Assembly: GCF_964036645.1 (NCBI RefSeq)
Contig: NZ_OZ038525.1
Location: 3,228,001-3,292,000 of the forward strand
DNA: 64,000 nucleotides
Reading direction: 5' to 3'
DNA from: Tenacibaculum sp. 190524A02b
GTDB lineage: Bacteria; Bacteroidota; Bacteroidia; Flavobacteriales; Flavobacteriaceae
Position numbers and translations under genes: made by a program. Each line of letters begins with the position of its first letter. Position 1 is the stretch's first letter. Shown here one piece after another: positions 17,013 through 25,578 of the stretch. Under the pieces are notes generated by a model. It saw only the letters and a program-made list of their open reading frames with translations, was not told the origin of the DNA and made no database searches.

Positions 17013-17996
17013 TTATACTAAGTAGAAGAATGTGAATACGAATACCCAAACTAAATCTACAAAGTGCCAATATAATCCTACTTTTTCAACCATTTCATAA
17101 TGTCCTCTTCTTTCATAAGTTCCAAGAACAACATTAAAGAAAATGATAATATTTAATACAATTCCAGAGAATACGTGAAATCCGTGGAATCCAGTAATGA
17201 AGAAGAAGAAGTCTGCAAAAATTGGATTTCCATATTCATTAACATGTAAGTTAGCTCCTTCTACTACCATAGTAGCTTTTGCTAATTGTGCTAAACTTTC
17301 TTCTCTTGATAAAATTATTTTTTGCTTAGTTTCAAGATTAATCTTTTCAGTTCTTATACGTAAAGATGGATCTTTTTTAAATGCTTCTTGAACTTGCGCT
17401 ATAGAATATTGAGAAATTGTTTTCTCATTCTCAAACCACAATCCATTTTCTTTAGCATGTTGTACTCTACCATCTTTTCTTTCCGTATGAACAAAATCAG
17501 CTAACGCTATTTGATGTCCATCTTTTACAAATTGTAAAATATGGTTATCAGAAGTTTTAACTGCCCCATAAGAACCGTTGATAAAGTTTTTCCACTCCCA
17601 TGCTTGTGATCCAACGAAAATTAAACCAAAAACAATCGTTGCAAACATATACCAAGCTACCTTTTTTTGCTTCATTTGATGACCTGCATCTACTGCTAAC
17701 ACCATAGTTACAGAAGATACAATTAAAATAAACGTCATTAAAGCTACATAATACATTGGTGCGTGTACACCATGTAAACCAGGAAAGTGCGTAAATACCT
17801 CATCGGCAATAGGCCAAGAGTCAATAAATTTAAAACGTGTTAAACCATACGCTGCTAAGAATCCAGAAAAGGTTAGTGCGTCTGATAATATGAAAAACCA
17901 CATCATCATTTTACCATAACTAGCGCCAAATGGCTTTACACCACCTCCGCTCCAGGTTTCTTTGTTGTCAGAATTTACAGCAATATTTGCTCCCAT
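17013..17996 (-). CDS. ctaE: Cytochrome c oxidase subunit III with a soluble insertion
   Basis: 327 residues. Helices at about 30-52, 80-103, 112-133 and, after a ~115-residue hydrophilic insert (about 143-257), 260-288 and 300-327. Family motifs: KMMMWFFILSDALTF near the start, GSQAWEW before the insert, ITGFHGFHVFSGI and GLYWHFVDLVWVFVFT at the end. Subunit III stabilises the catalytic subunit and its proton uptake. The insert is unusual for the family (see findings). Followed by subunit IV, preceded by a second subunit III gene. Confidence 0.93.
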   Translation of the reverse strand: MGANIAVNSDNKETWSGGGVKPFGASYGKMMMWFFILSDALTFSGFLAAYGLTRFKFIDSWPIADEVFTHFPGLHGVHAPMYYVALMTFILIVSSVTMVLAVDAGHQMKQKKVAWYMFATIVFGLIFVGSQAWEWKNFINGSYGAVKTSDNHILQFVKDGHQIALADFVHTERKDGRVQHAKENGLWFENEKTISQYSIAQVQEAFKKDPSLRIRTEKINLETKQKIILSREESLAQLAKATMVVEGANLHVNEYGNPIFADFFFFITGFHGFHVFSGIVLNIIIFFNVVLGTYERRGHYEMVEKVGLYWHFVDLVWVFVFTFFYLV

Positions 17997-18052
17997 AAAT
18001 ACTTTTTAGTTAATTTTTGTTAAAACAGTGCGCCAAAATTACGCATTTTTAA

Positions 18053-18643
18053 TTACCTAATGAAATAGAAAAAGAAAAATAGATAAATCCATAAAACATC
18101 TACAAAATGCCAGAAGATAGCGCCTAGCTCAAACCCAAGCATATTGGTGGATGAATATTTCTTTTTATAATGATTATAAATAACTACTAATAATACAATT
18201 ACCCCTGCTATTAGGTGTAAAACATGCATAAAAGTGATTCCTATAATAAAAGAGGTTGACACCGTACTTTCTGGTCCAGTAAAATACAAGCCTACTTCTT
18301 TTAATTGATTAAATCCAACATATTGATACCAAACAAAGCCTAATCCTAGCACAAATGTTATTAATAAAAGGACTAATGACTGTTGTAATCTGTCGTTTTT
18401 AAGTTCTCTTTGAGATAAAAACAAAGTAATACTACTAAATACAATTAAAACCGTACTAATATAAAAAGCTTGTGGTAAATCAAAAGTTACCCAATCTTCA
18501 CGGTTCATACTTACTACATACGCACTGGTTAGTCCAGCAAAAAACATGACCATACTTATCATGGAAACCCATAACATTGGTTTTGCTGATTTTCTTTTAG
18601 CAACTTTTAATTCTTCGTCAACTGTTTGTGTTTGCTCACTCAT
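18053..18643 (-). CDS. Cytochrome c oxidase subunit III, short form
   Basis: 196 residues, five membrane helices (about 22-44, 57-75, 86-108, 128-154, 172-195). Ends with GAIFWHFVDVLWIYLFFFFYF, the conserved C-terminus of subunit III; FIIGITFMHVLHLIAG carries the family histidines. Its ATG shares a base with the cyoE stop, so translation is coupled. The two consecutive subunit III genes match the arrangement known from Bacteroidota caa3-type oxidases linked to alternative complex III. Confidence 0.92.
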   Translation of the reverse strand: MSEQTQTVDEELKVAKRKSAKPMLWVSMISMVMFFAGLTSAYVVSMNREDWVTFDLPQAFYISTVLIVFSSITLFLSQRELKNDRLQQSLVLLLITFVLGLGFVWYQYVGFNQLKEVGLYFTGPESTVSTSFIIGITFMHVLHLIAGVIVLLVVIYNHYKKKYSSTNMLGFELGAIFWHFVDVLWIYLFFFFYFIR

Positions 18644-19545
18644 TAATGTAAAAATTTATCTACAACATATATTATTGGCACTATAGTAATGTAAAACACA
18701 CTTGCCAACATTAATTTTCTTGCATCAGTATTTTCTTCGGTTTTATACAACTTAAATGCATACACTAACATTAAGGCTCCTAAAAGAAAAATGATTACTG
18801 CTGTTACTGGGTATATATAAAACTTCCCTGTTACCTTTAATACTGGTGCTACAGACATTAAAATCATAACACAGGTATAAAAAATAATTTGCACAATAGC
18901 TCCTTTGTCTTTTTTATCCATAGGTAACATATGCAAACCTGCCTTATTATATTCTTCAAACTGCAACCAACCTATGGCCCAAAAGTGTGGAAATTGCCAA
19001 AAAAACTGAATCATAAATAAGAAACCAGCTTCTATTCCAAATTTACCTGTTGCAGCTACCCAACCTAACATAAAGGGAATAGCTCCTGGAATGGCACCTA
19101 CAAAAACTGCCAAAGGAGTCACTGCCTTTAATGGTGTATAGGCACTTGTATATAAGAATATAGATATAGCACCAAATAAAGCACATTTAGGATGTATAGC
19201 GTATAGTATAGCAATTCCTGCAATTGTAAATATAGAAGCTATTATTAATGCTGAAGTTACCGACATTCTTCCAGACGGCAACGGTCGATTTTTGGTTCGT
19301 TGCATTAATGCATCTATATCTTTTTCTATAACTTGATTAAATGCATTAGACGCACCTACCATAAAATAACCACCAATTGCTAAAAGCAAAATAGTATTAT
19401 AATTTATTTCATCAGCCCCAAGTAAATACCCTGTAATTGATGTAAACACTACACTTACTGAAAGACCAACTTTAGTAAGCTGTTTAAAATCAGAAAACAA
19501 TGTTTTTACAGATGTTTTACCTTGTATTGTTGATACCGTACTCAC
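18643..19545 (-). CDS. cyoE: Protohaem IX farnesyltransferase (haem O synthase)
   Basis: 300 residues from a GTG at 19545. It adds the farnesyl chain to haem B to make haem O. Seen: KLTKVG-like start of the UbiA fold, the first Asp-rich prenyl site NQVIEKDIDALMQRTKNRPLPSGR, YTPLKAVTPLAVFVGAIPGAIP, and FFWQFPHFWAIGWLQFEEYNKAGLHMLP as second site. The frame stays open to an ATG at 19677, but those residues lie upstream of the -7 box at 19568-19575, so the GTG is preferred. First gene of the oxidase operon. Confidence 0.92.
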   Translation of the reverse strand: MSTVSTIQGKTSVKTLFSDFKQLTKVGLSVSVVFTSITGYLLGADEINYNTILLLAIGGYFMVGASNAFNQVIEKDIDALMQRTKNRPLPSGRMSVTSALIIASIFTIAGIAILYAIHPKCALFGAISIFLYTSAYTPLKAVTPLAVFVGAIPGAIPFMLGWVAATGKFGIEAGFLFMIQFFWQFPHFWAIGWLQFEEYNKAGLHMLPMDKKDKGAIVQIIFYTCVMILMSVAPVLKVTGKFYIYPVTAVIIFLLGALMLVYAFKLYKTEENTDARKLMLASVFYITIVPIIYVVDKFLH

Positions 19546-19567
19546 CGTCTTACTTAAAAAATTTTTG

Positions 19568-19575
19568 CAAAGATA
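19568..19575 (-). promoter_or_regulatory. -7 element for the oxidase operon
   Basis: The minus strand reads TATCTTTG, an exact TAnnTTTG match, 23-30 nt before the GTG start of cyoE. It decides the start choice for that gene. No convincing -33 box. Confidence 0.55.
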
Positions 19576-19634
19576 TTTCTTTATTATATAATGACCATAT
19601 TTTTTGAAATTAATTAAAAAAAACAAAAAACTAC

Positions 19635-19664
19635 TTTGTAATTCAAAAAAACGTGTTATATTTG
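19635..19664 (+). promoter_or_regulatory. Promoter of the tRNA cluster
   Basis: TTTG (19635-19638), an 18-nt spacer, then TATATTTG (19657-19664): a full match to the Bacteroidota -33/-7 promoter, about 50 nt before tRNA-Gly and divergent from the cyoE promoter. Confidence 0.7.
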
Positions 19665-19713
19665 CACCCGCATTCACAGTAATGCACGTTCATTAAAATA
19701 AAATTTTTGACTA

Positions 19714-19786
19714 CGCGAAAGTAGCTCAGGGGTAGAGCATCACCTTGCCAAGGTGAGGGTCGCGGGTTCAAATCCCGTCTTTCGCT
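19714..19786 (+). tRNA. tRNA-Gly (GCC anticodon)
   Basis: Cloverleaf folds fully: acceptor GCGAAAG / CTTTCGC, D arm AGCTCAGGGGTAGAGCA, anticodon arm CACCTTGCCAAGGTG with GCC, T arm GCGGGTTCAAATCCCGT. CCA is not encoded. First of a three-tRNA cluster. Confidence 0.97.
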
Positions 19787-19810
19787 CTGATCCTTTTATA
19801 AAGAGGTTAT

Positions 19811-19896
19811 GCTGAAGTGGTGGAATTGGTAGACACGTTGGACTTAAAATCCAATGAGCCGTAATGCTCGTGCGGGTTCAAGTCCCGCCTTCAGTA
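19811..19896 (+). tRNA. tRNA-Leu (TAA anticodon), copy 1
   Basis: Class II tRNA: acceptor GCTGAAG / CTTCAGT, anticodon loop CTTAAAA (anticodon TAA), long variable arm GAGCCGTAATGCTC, T arm GCGGGTTCAAGTCCCGC. The following bases are CCA (to 19899), so the 3' end is encoded. Followed directly by a perfect hairpin terminator. Confidence 0.97.
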
Positions 19897-19901
19897 CCAC
19901 G

Positions 19902-19929
19902 AAAGCCTCACTTTTATTAGTGAGGCTTT
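19902..19929 (+). terminator. Terminator between the two tRNA-Leu genes
   Basis: Perfect 10-bp stem AAAGCCTCAC / GTGAGGCTTT with an 8-nt loop, 3 nt after the encoded CCA; the T run after it is short, so read-through to copy 2 is possible. Confidence 0.7.
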
Positions 19930-19961
19930 ATTTTAAATAAAGTAGTCAAAAAAATATATAC

Positions 19962-20047
19962 GCTGAAGTGGTGGAATTGGTAGACACGTTGGACTTAAAA
20001 TCCAATGGGCCGTAATGCCCGTGCGGGTTCAAGTCCCGCCTTCAGTA
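19962..20047 (+). tRNA. tRNA-Leu (TAA anticodon), copy 2
   Basis: Same as copy 1 except for the variable-arm stem, GGGCCGTAATGCCC instead of GAGCCGTAATGCTC, a base-paired (compensatory) change. The downstream bases are CTA, not CCA, so the 3' end must be added. About 65 nt separate the copies. Confidence 0.97.
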
Positions 20048-20049
20048 CT

Positions 20050-20078
20050 AAAACCTCAACTATTATAGTTGAGGTTTT
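20050..20078 (+). terminator. Terminator of the tRNA cluster
   Basis: 12-bp stem AAAACCTCAACT / AGTTGAGGTTTT with a 5-nt loop and further T residues, directly after the second tRNA-Leu. Confidence 0.85.
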
Positions 20079-20190
20079 TTGTTTATACACTTACGCTTCC
20101 TCTCTTTTTTACTACTCTTAACTTTTAATAATTAGCTATCTTTATCACATAAAAAATACTCTATTTTATTACAGACACTACCCAATCAAT

Positions 20191-21000
20191 ATGAAAAAAC
20201 TACTACTTATACTATTCACTTTAACTATTCAACTTTCTAATGCTCAAAATACTGTTTGCATTAACAAATCTATTAAACATACAATCCACTCAAAACATTT
20301 AAAAGAAAGTAGAGATTATTGGGTTAGCCTTCCTCTTCATTATAGTGACTCATTAAAATACCCTGTTATTTATGTTTTTGATGCAGAATGGCGATTTGAC
20401 CTTATTAAAAATATAACCTTCGATTTAGGAGCTAATCAAAAAATTAAAAATTCAATTATAGTAGGCATTCCTCATATAGATATGGAAAAGAAAAGAGGGC
20501 AAGACCTTACTTTTAGTCAATCTAACATAGAATACGATGGTGATAAAGTTGATTCAACTTGGTATAACGATACGAATTCAGGAAAAGGAATGCCCTTTTT
20601 TAACTATTTAACTAATGAATTGATACCCGATGTAAATAAAAAGTATGCTACTAATAATCATGAAACATTAATTGGTCATTCTTACGGTGGTTATTTTGGC
20701 GGCTACATTTTATCATTAAATCATCCTTTTGAAGTATTACATATATACGATCCTTCTATATGGTTTAGCAACGGAGAGGTAATTAACAGATTCAAAAAGA
20801 ACTATAATAACAAAAAAGTTACGATTCACTTAACTTACCAACCAATTCCTGAGTTTCATAAAAATAAAATAGAAGACTTTATAAAGGAACTAGCCAAAAA
20901 GAAAAACATAAAACTAACAACAAAACTTTACCCAGAAGACACGCACAACTCTTTGTTTTTGGATAGTTTTTACAAAGGAATTCTTAAAACTAATAAATAA
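20191..21000 (+). CDS. Exported esterase-family alpha/beta hydrolase
   Basis: 269 residues with a signal peptide (MKKLLLILFTLTIQLSNAQ). The hydrolase core belongs to the esterase D/enterochelin-esterase-like family: DYWVSLPLHY, YPVIYVFDAEW, nucleophile S164 in IGHSYGGYFGG and H252 in EDTHNSLF as catalytic histidine. Likely periplasmic hydrolysis of an ester such as a siderophore or acyl ester; substrate unknown. Monogenic, between the tRNA cluster and the palindromic repeat element. Confidence 0.85.
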   Translation: MKKLLLILFTLTIQLSNAQNTVCINKSIKHTIHSKHLKESRDYWVSLPLHYSDSLKYPVIYVFDAEWRFDLIKNITFDLGANQKIKNSIIVGIPHIDMEKKRGQDLTFSQSNIEYDGDKVDSTWYNDTNSGKGMPFFNYLTNELIPDVNKKYATNNHETLIGHSYGGYFGGYILSLNHPFEVLHIYDPSIWFSNGEVINRFKKNYNNKKVTIHLTYQPIPEFHKNKIEDFIKELAKKKNIKLTTKLYPEDTHNSLFLDSFYKGILKTNK

Positions 21001-21006
21001 CTTATT

Positions 21007-21246
21007 AACCCGTTGCACATATAGAGAACAATACTCTCACTTTAGTAGTGATTTTTTCAGACTACAAGGAAGAAAAATTATTTTGAGAAGTAACGTTTCT
21101 GTTCAAAATAGTTTTTAATACGTTTTCCCGTACCTCAAAAACACTCAAACTGACATATTTGATATTGAAATGATTTAAACTTTTTTGATTGCAGCGAAAA
21201 AAGTTTAAATTACTTCATTGTAAAGTTTCTAAATGTGCAACGGGTT
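21007..21246. repeat. Palindromic MITE-like element
   Basis: About 240 nt with perfect 14-bp terminal inverted repeats AACCCGTTGCACAT / ATGTGCAACGGGTT, extending imperfectly inwards, flanked on both sides by TATT, a candidate 4-bp target duplication. Inside is a second perfect 14-bp inverted repeat (21173-21186 with 21197-21210) with a 10-nt loop. No coding frame. The structure suggests a non-autonomous mobile element or a large intergenic repeat; copy number elsewhere cannot be seen here. Confidence 0.5.
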
Positions 21247-21279
21247 TATTACTATATTCTCAGAGTAACAACATCTTTA

Positions 21280-23463
21280 TTAAAAATCAAAACGATAATT
21301 TAGTTTTAATGCAGCTCCCCAATTAGTCCTAGTTAAATACTTATTGAAATTATCAGTTACCACTAAGTAAACATAAGACAAAGGTTTGTATTCCCATTGC
21401 AACCTTGTATTTACATTAAAATTATTAAATTGGGTATTGTATTGCACATAGGTAGTCCAATTTAATCGGTTATTAAAAAATACTTCTCCAGTAAATCTTG
21501 CTAAATGAAAAGTTTCGCTTCCTAAATTTTCTAAATCTATATGGTTCATTGAATAATTTACATTAACCTGTGCAAAGGGTAACATTCGGTAGCCTACTTC
21601 AGTTTCAAATCCTTTTTTATATCCATTAAAATACCCTCCATAAAAAACTTCTGAAGCATAGTACATATTCTTATTGGTGGCACGATTATTATATCCTAAA
21701 GTAATATCCGTAGTATTATAAACACCTGGTATTATAGGTTTATCATTGTTTAATACATCAAATCCATATTTTAAGTCAAAATAATCATGTTTTATATTCA
21801 GGTATAAGGACGCTAAATTCTTTTTAAACCATAAAGAATTCCCTATAACGGTTGTCATTTCTGTTAAAACTCCATTCCCATCCCAAAAAGCATCATTCAC
21901 AATTGACAAATAACGATATCTATCAATGGTTTTAGAATTGGTTGGGTAATGTGTTTTTTGAAAAACCATATAAGAATCCAAATAAGAATCACGAATTGTT
22001 AGCTTATTTATGGCATCGTAATTATAAAGTCTTGGTGTAAACCCAACCTCCGTTATAAAGTTTTTATCAAGCGTTTTAAAAGCACCTTTTATAAAGGTTT
22101 CTCTAGTATTGTATTGAGTTTCAATATTAAAAAAATTATTATCGGTATGAATAGTATTACTAAAACTCTTTCCATAATTTGCTTGTCCCGACCATAATTT
22201 ATTTTTTGACCTATAATTAAGGTTTAGCCCTAATACACGGTTATAATTATTTTTAAAATAAAAACCATCTGTCTCCTGCCTATTGACTAGATATCCAGTT
22301 GTAGTAAATGTTTCCGATAGTTTTTGACGACCAACCACCACCGCATAATTTTGTGCAACTTTACTTCCCTCCTTTTCTGTTTGTGCGTTTAAAACTCCTA
22401 TTCTTGTGGTTGATGAAATGTTTCCTGAAAGTTTTAATCCAAATTGCATATTGGTTGTTCCACCTATAATTCTTGAATAAAAAGGATTTACTCCATAGGT
22501 TCCTAGATTGTTAAACAAATCACTATTTTCTAAAAAAAAGTTTCTACGTTCAGGAAAATTAATCGCAAATCGGGTTAGGTTTACTACTTGTTGATCTACA
22601 TCCACTTGAGAGAAATCTGGATTAAGTGTAGCGTCCAATCGTAATGAAGAGGTAATATTATACTGCACATCAATACTTGGTTTGAATGTAGAAGTATTTT
22701 TATCATCTATAACATTTTTCTCATAATTATAAGTAATAGATGGTGTTACTGTAAAAGGAGCATTACTATTTTTAGGCAAGCTTTCTATACTTACCTCTTC
22801 TGTAAATCGTAGGTCAAATTGAAAAAAATTACGAGACATATCTGTATAGGTCATCCATGAATTTGTTTTAAAATCACGGTAAAAAAACTGCATTCCCCAA
22901 ACTGAATTATTCACATCAAAGTTTAATGATTTGAATGGAATTGCTATTTCATAAACTTTTTGTGTTCCCTTTGTTGTTGTTTTTGACTCCCAAACTGCAT
23001 TCCAACTTTCATTAAAACTATAGTCAGTACCATTAAAATCTACCAAAGCATCTTGTTGCGTATTTCCTACATTTAAGGTAAAGTAATATCCATTATTTTC
23101 CTTATTGAAAGGATCTAATACAATACCAAAAGCATCACTCCCAACCACAGCATCCCCATGATTATCTCTTTTTAATGTACTTATTTTATTATTTGAGGTA
23201 GTATCAAAATAAATAGCGCTTATATATAGATATTTACCATTATGAAAAACACGTACTTCTGTTTTATTTGTTGCCTTCCCCTCATCATTAGGATAGAAAT
23301 TATTAAACTCTGAAAACACTTCAGCTTGCTGCCAAACTTTTTCGTCTAACTTTCCATCTATTGTTATTACTTCATTTGTTATTATTGGAATACTTTTATT
23401 TTGTGAAACTCCAGTTAAAAAACCACAAAAAACACCTATAATTGTTAAAATATTATTTCTCAT
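21280..23463 (-). CDS. DUF5916 outer-membrane protein with CBM9-like domain
   Basis: 727 residues. Signal peptide (1-20), then a CBM9-like beta-sandwich (about 25-215: ITIDGKLDEKVWQQAEVFSEFNNFYPNDEG, GSDAFGIVLDPFNKENNGYYFTLN) and a DUF5916 region predicted to be an outer-membrane beta-barrel (about 230-727) ending in NYRFDF with terminal Phe. The segment LNPDFSQVDVDQQVVNLTRFA ... FPERRNFFLEN is diagnostic. Role unknown; its partner gene upstream overlaps by 11 nt. Confidence 0.88.
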   Translation of the reverse strand: MRNNILTIIGVFCGFLTGVSQNKSIPIITNEVITIDGKLDEKVWQQAEVFSEFNNFYPNDEGKATNKTEVRVFHNGKYLYISAIYFDTTSNNKISTLKRDNHGDAVVGSDAFGIVLDPFNKENNGYYFTLNVGNTQQDALVDFNGTDYSFNESWNAVWESKTTTKGTQKVYEIAIPFKSLNFDVNNSVWGMQFFYRDFKTNSWMTYTDMSRNFFQFDLRFTEEVSIESLPKNSNAPFTVTPSITYNYEKNVIDDKNTSTFKPSIDVQYNITSSLRLDATLNPDFSQVDVDQQVVNLTRFAINFPERRNFFLENSDLFNNLGTYGVNPFYSRIIGGTTNMQFGLKLSGNISSTTRIGVLNAQTEKEGSKVAQNYAVVVGRQKLSETFTTTGYLVNRQETDGFYFKNNYNRVLGLNLNYRSKNKLWSGQANYGKSFSNTIHTDNNFFNIETQYNTRETFIKGAFKTLDKNFITEVGFTPRLYNYDAINKLTIRDSYLDSYMVFQKTHYPTNSKTIDRYRYLSIVNDAFWDGNGVLTEMTTVIGNSLWFKKNLASLYLNIKHDYFDLKYGFDVLNNDKPIIPGVYNTTDITLGYNNRATNKNMYYASEVFYGGYFNGYKKGFETEVGYRMLPFAQVNVNYSMNHIDLENLGSETFHLARFTGEVFFNNRLNWTTYVQYNTQFNNFNVNTRLQWEYKPLSYVYLVVTDNFNKYLTRTNWGAALKLNYRFDF

Positions 23464-24319
23464 CGATCAATCTGTAAGCTATTAATTTGTGTTTTAACAT
23501 TGCTGGTACTAGCAACATTTTTTTAGAAGGTATATACGTAATATCTGCTGCATTTATTCCTTCTTTAGTGGTATCTAACAATAAGGTTTTCTTCCCGTTT
23601 TTAGTTACATAATGAATCATTCCTTCCCAACTAGAAATTAAATAATCACCATTTCCTATAGCTACAATTCCATCAGGATTTGAAATTCCTTGGGTTAAAA
23701 TACTTGTCGACTTCGTTTTCAAATCAAACTTTTGTATGGATTTATCTCCCAAACCTATTAAAATATGATTTCCTTCCACTAAAAGTCCATTAGGCCAATT
23801 CAAATTACTTTTTACAACGGTTACTTTTCCTTTTTTCAATGCAAATAGTTTTCCGCTTTTTGTACCACTTCCATAAACAGTACCATCCTCTGAAACCGTT
23901 ACATCATTGATACGTTCAGCCCCATTGACTATATGTTTCTTAATAATACTAGCATTATTTACATCAACTTCTATAATTTTATCAAAATCAGCTGCAAACA
24001 ATCTATTTTTAAATAAAGTCAAGCCTGTTGGCCCTTCTATATTTGCAATCCATTTATGGTTAACAACCTCTCCTTTTAAATTTACCTTGCTAATAAACCC
24101 TTTTCCATTTGGTTTTAACCAATGTCCATTAATACTACTCACATAAAGTAAATCCTTAGATGCATCATACTCTACTGATTCTAAATCTGACAAAACACTA
24201 TCAGTTTCCCAAAGTTTTTCTAATGTTGGATTGGATAATATTTCACCATACCCTTCTTTTTTTATAGTGCATGAGGCAACTATTAAAGCTATAATTATTA
24301 TAAAAGCTATTTTTTTCAT
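23453..24319 (-). CDS. SMP-30/gluconolactonase-like lipoprotein
   Basis: 288 residues, lipoprotein signal ending in VASC (C16), then a six-bladed propeller pattern typical of SMP-30/YncE-like proteins (SDLESVEYDASKDLLYVSSINGHW, GPTGLTLFKNRLFAADFDKIIEVD, RINDVTVSEDGTVYGSG, WPNGLLVEGNHILIGLG). Such proteins are lactonases or ligand-binding propellers. Overlaps the DUF5916 gene by 11 nt, so both act together at the outer membrane. Enzymatic activity is not established. Confidence 0.82.
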   Translation of the reverse strand: MKKIAFIIIIALIVASCTIKKEGYGEILSNPTLEKLWETDSVLSDLESVEYDASKDLLYVSSINGHWLKPNGKGFISKVNLKGEVVNHKWIANIEGPTGLTLFKNRLFAADFDKIIEVDVNNASIIKKHIVNGAERINDVTVSEDGTVYGSGTKSGKLFALKKGKVTVVKSNLNWPNGLLVEGNHILIGLGDKSIQKFDLKTKSTSILTQGISNPDGIVAIGNGDYLISSWEGMIHYVTKNGKKTLLLDTTKEGINAADITYIPSKKMLLVPAMLKHKLIAYRLIDEK

Positions 24320-24510
24320 TTTACTAAGTATTTATAGAATGCTTCAAAACTAAAAAGTGAAATAGTTCATTTTTTTAAAAGTGTACCAACTCTTACTTTA
24401 AGGTTACGTAAACTTTCTTCTCTTAAAAAGCCTGTTTTGTATCCATTAACATGATATTCGTCCCCAAATAGAGCTATTCATTGTTGTAATCTGTATTTTT
24501 ACCAATCAAT

Positions 24511-25575
24511 ATGCGTTCATTTCTACAAAAAATAAATAAACCTATTTATAAACACACCTTATTTTGGGTAGTGGTTTTTTTGTTTTATACTACTTCTGCT
24601 TATAAGCGCTTTAGTTCTATAGAAGAACTTTTAATTACTTATTTTTTTCATGTTCTTTTCCAAGTCTTAATAGCCTATAGTATTTTACACATTATAATCC
24701 CCAGATACAGAAAGAATAAAAGTATATGGCAAGGCATAATTTCTTTCCTTCTCATTTTCTTTATCATTAATGTTTTTTATGCAACTGTATGGATGTTTTA
24801 TTTAGAAAGAGTGTATGTAGACTGTTATGTTACCTATAAAAAAATGTATGGAGAGCAATCTTTTCTAGATCGTATTACCGATTGGAAATCTATTTATATC
24901 CGTTTGCCTATTTTTTATCTACCTTCTTTATTCTTTTTAGTAGCCTTGAAATTTTATGAAAAAGCATACTACCAGTCTAAAATAAGTGAACAAAAGAAAA
25001 TTGACGAGTTAAAGGTATTACGCCATCAACTAAATCCTCACTTTTTATTCAACACTTTGAATAATCTTTACTCTTTAGCAGTAGAAAAATCAGATAAAAC
25101 ACCTGAGGTAATTGCTAAACTTTCAGGAATGTTAGATTATATGTTATATGGTTGCGACGATACTTTTGTTCCTATTTATAAAGAAGTTGATTTGATTGAA
25201 AACTATTTAGCTTTAGAACAAATTAGATATGAAGATCGTGCTAAGATTTCTTTTACTAACAATATACAGGAAGTTGTAAAAATTGCTCCACTTTTATTGC
25301 TAACCTTTATTGAAAATGCTTTTAAACATGGCGTAAAACACGAACTTGATATTGCTGAAGTTTCCTTAACATTAGCTACAAATAAAAAGAATATTCTATT
25401 CACTATTTTTAACACCAAACCTATAATGGGTACTTCCAAAAGTCCGTTAAAAAAATCGATAGGATTAAAAAATGTAGAAAAACAACTGAGTTTAATATAT
25501 CCTAATGCATATACCTTAACTATTGAGGATAATCCTGATAGTTTTTTTATTACCTTAGAATTAGAAAAACGTTAG
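24511..25575 (+). CDS. LytS-type sensor histidine kinase
   Basis: 354 residues. Four membrane helices (about 17-34, 42-64, 75-96, 133-150), a short coiled coil, then the His_kinase domain with the phospho-acceptor H177 in HQLNPHFLFNTLNNL and the ATP-binding N box FIENAFKHG (N269) followed by IGLKNVEKQLSLIYP. There is no large extracellular sensor, so the signal is probably sensed in or near the membrane. Its gene is 3 nt before the LytTR regulator, its cognate partner. Confidence 0.95.
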   Translation: MRSFLQKINKPIYKHTLFWVVVFLFYTTSAYKRFSSIEELLITYFFHVLFQVLIAYSILHIIIPRYRKNKSIWQGIISFLLIFFIINVFYATVWMFYLERVYVDCYVTYKKMYGEQSFLDRITDWKSIYIRLPIFYLPSLFFLVALKFYEKAYYQSKISEQKKIDELKVLRHQLNPHFLFNTLNNLYSLAVEKSDKTPEVIAKLSGMLDYMLYGCDDTFVPIYKEVDLIENYLALEQIRYEDRAKISFTNNIQEVVKIAPLLLLTFIENAFKHGVKHELDIAEVSLTLATNKKNILFTIFNTKPIMGTSKSPLKKSIGLKNVEKQLSLIYPNAYTLTIEDNPDSFFITLELEKR

Positions 25576-25578
25576 TAT

